Positions 62,719-64,000 of a DNA stretch of 64,000 bases are shown here, piece by piece; within the stretch, counting starts at the first letter, position 1; each line of letters begins with the position of its first letter. The position numbers were made by a program, and so were the translations under genes. The DNA comes from Chloroflexaceae bacterium (GTDB taxonomy: Bacteria > Chloroflexota > Chloroflexia > Chloroflexales > Chloroflexaceae), in NCBI GenBank assembly GCA_025057155.1, contig JANWYD010000003.1, forward strand, positions 1 through 64,000. Direction: 5' to 3'. The notes below the pieces were generated by a model that was not told the origin of the DNA, did no database searches, and saw only the letters and a list, made by a program, of their open reading frames with translations.

Positions 62719-64000
62719 TACCGTGTCACCTTCAGATCGCGAGTGACGAGGTAAAGATCGTCCGGGTGGGGCGTATAGCCGCTCACCACTTTGCCGTTGA
62801 ACGCAGTGATCAGCGGTGGGACTACCAGGTAAATATTGGGCGTATCCTTCGCGACGATCTCCTGCATCTGGCGCGCCAGCTTCTGGCGCTCGGCGGGATC
62901 GCTGGCGGCCTGGAGTTCCTTGAAGAGCGCCTCCAGCGCATCGTTGCGGTAGCCGCCGTAGTTATAGGAGGCCCCTTCAACCAGCGTGACGCCCGGCATA
63001 TACTGGGGATCGCTTGCCACGCGCACCGAGAACATACTGGCCTGGAACTCGCCACCCTCGATCTGCGAGGTGATGTCCTGCACCTCCTCGACCTTGACTG
63101 CGAAGCCAATCGCGCCGAGCTGAGCCTGGATGGCGATGGCGATCGGCGTCAGTTCCGGTCGTCCAGGGTAGCTATAGAGCGTGAACTCTAACCGCTGGCC
63201 GTCCTTTACGCGCACCCCATCGGCGCCCGCGACCCAGCCGGCCTCGTCGAGCAGCCGCTTCGCTTTCTCAACATCGGTCGCCTGGGCGGGTACAATCTCG
63301 ATGCCCACCGAGGGCGGGTACATATTCGCGGCCACGCTGCCCTGGCCGTTGAGGGTCGCAGCCAGCAGCGCCTCGCGGTCAATCGCCCACGCGGCTGCCT
63401 CGCGCACCTTCACATCATTGAAAGGCGCGCGCGTATGGTTGAGGATCATATAGTGCAGGCGCGTGCCGGGCACGCTGGTCTGGGAGATGTCGGCGGGCAG
63501 GCTGGCCGCGATATCCGGGGGCACATTGGTGAGCATATCCAGGTCGCCACTCTGAAGGGCCAGGGCGCGCGCGTTACCGTCGGTGATCTTGCGCACGATC
63601 AGCCGCGCTAGCGGCGGCGGGCCGCCCCAGTAGTCGGCGAAAGGCTCCAGTACGAACTCCTGGTCCTTTTCCAGGCTCACCGGACGGTACATGCCAGTGA
63701 GGATCGAGATCCCGTCCTGGGCGGGCCGGTGGATGACGAAGTTCCAGTTTGCCAGGCTGTAGGGCAGGTTGCCCGCCGGCGCCGGCGTGCGCAGCGTGAG
63801 CGTGCGTTCATCAATGACGGTGATCGCAGTGTCGGCCGGTACGAAGTTCTTGGCGCCGGGCAATGCCGTCAGACTGTCCTGGAGCGAGGCGGCAACGGCC
63901 TCAGCAGTCATCGGGCTGCCGTCGTGGAAGCGCACGTTCTGGCGCAGCGTCACCTGCCAGGTGTTCGGGTCAAGCTCGGTGATCGTCTCGGCGAGCCAGG
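62718..64000 (-). CDS. ABC substrate-binding protein, family 5 (NikA/DppA type), N-terminus beyond window
   Basis: At least 427 residues are present; the reading frame continues to the right edge without a stop, and the first visible residues (LAETITELDPNTWQVTLRQ) are internal to the family. DGSPMTAEAV, LKVREAAAWAIDRE-like NDVKVREAAAWAIDREALLA, and the ARQMQEIVAKDTPNIYLV end are typical. The usual length is about 520, so roughly 90 residues plus the signal lie outside. Ligand could be peptide, nickel or cobalt chelate; nearness to the corrinoid island makes a metal attractive but unproven. Confidence 0.92.
   Translation of the reverse strand, partial: WLAETITELDPNTWQVTLRQNVRFHDGSPMTAEAVAASLQDSLTALPGAKNFVPADTAITVIDERTLTLRTPAPAGNLPYSLANWNFVIHRPAQDGISILTGMYRPVSLEKDQEFVLEPFADYWGGPPPLARLIVRKITDGNARALALQSGDLDMLTNVPPDIAASLPADISQTSVPGTRLHYMILNHTRAPFNDVKVREAAAWAIDREALLAATLNGQGSVAANMYPPSVGIEIVPAQATDVEKAKRLLDEAGWVAGADGVRVKDGQRLEFTLYSYPGRPELTPIAIAIQAQLGAIGFAVKVEEVQDITSQIEGGEFQASMFSVRVASDPQYMPGVTLVEGASYNYGGYRNDALEALFKELQAASDPAERQKLARQMQEIVAKDTPNIYLVVPPLITAFNGKVVSGYTPHPDDLYLVTRDLKVTR

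Noticed and set aside
60878-64000. Calling the importer NikABC specifically
   Set aside because: Peptide and nickel systems of this family cannot be separated by motifs alone, and no ATPase gene or metal-binding signature is in view.

Overview
This window reads as a high-GC chromosomal segment from a member of the Chloroflexota, most likely a filamentous phototroph or close relative in the Chloroflexales. This is an inference from gene content and style: a PHA synthase, a fused branched-chain 2-oxoacid dehydrogenase E1, BchI/ChlD/CobN-type chelatase genes, CbiZ, many Pro/Thr-rich secreted proteins, and many short palindromic and heptamer repeats. No rRNA, tRNA, CRISPR array, phage gene or transposase was seen.

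1-31.6 kb is mostly ordinary housekeeping and metabolism. It holds radA (5' part), clpC, a four-domain S1 protein, an orphan OmpR-type response regulator followed by a membrane protein with a degenerate cyclase domain, a LmbE-type deacetylase, a translin-like protein, a NurA nuclease, a CBM48 protein, phaC, a GH13 amylase, an MBL hydrolase, an M28 peptidase, a glutaryl-CoA-dehydrogenase-like enzyme, an MFS transporter, a BTAD/NB-ARC/TPR regulator, a secreted beta-propeller, the fused E1 and a LysR regulator. A 31.98-34.73 kb gene encodes a secreted clostripain-like protein lacking its catalytic residues.

35.0-60.8 kb is a corrinoid/cobalt island, almost all on the minus strand. It contains cbiZ (cobinamide salvage), a CobN-type chelatase with ChlI-like and ChlD-like ATPase subunits, two BtuCD-type ABC systems, three BtuF-like lipoproteins, a thioredoxin-like ferredoxin, and a secreted protein with two tandem alpha/alpha-toroid halves resembling the intrinsic factor/transcobalamin fold. 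At its upstream end (60.46-60.77 kb) lie a promoter, a cobalamin riboswitch aptamer, a 21-codon leader ORF with a strong Shine-Dalgarno, and an intrinsic terminator whose loop contains the leader stop codon. This suggests a B12-responsive switch coupled to leader translation, controlling corrinoid capture. 60.88-64.0 kb holds a nickel/peptide-type ABC importer cut by the window edge.

Two further themes run through the window. First, unrelated secreted proteins end in a short tail of the form [YW]-[LV]-P-[LV]-[VA]-x-R, which looks like an undescribed C-terminal signal. Second, several families of non-coding repeats fill the intergenic space: TA-bounded elements of about 138 bp (family A), elements with CTCAGG termini (family B, one nested in A with an 11-bp direct repeat), a heptamer-plus-core family (D, one copy forming part of a coding sequence), G/C palindromes (C, E), and octamer tracts in two gene leaders.
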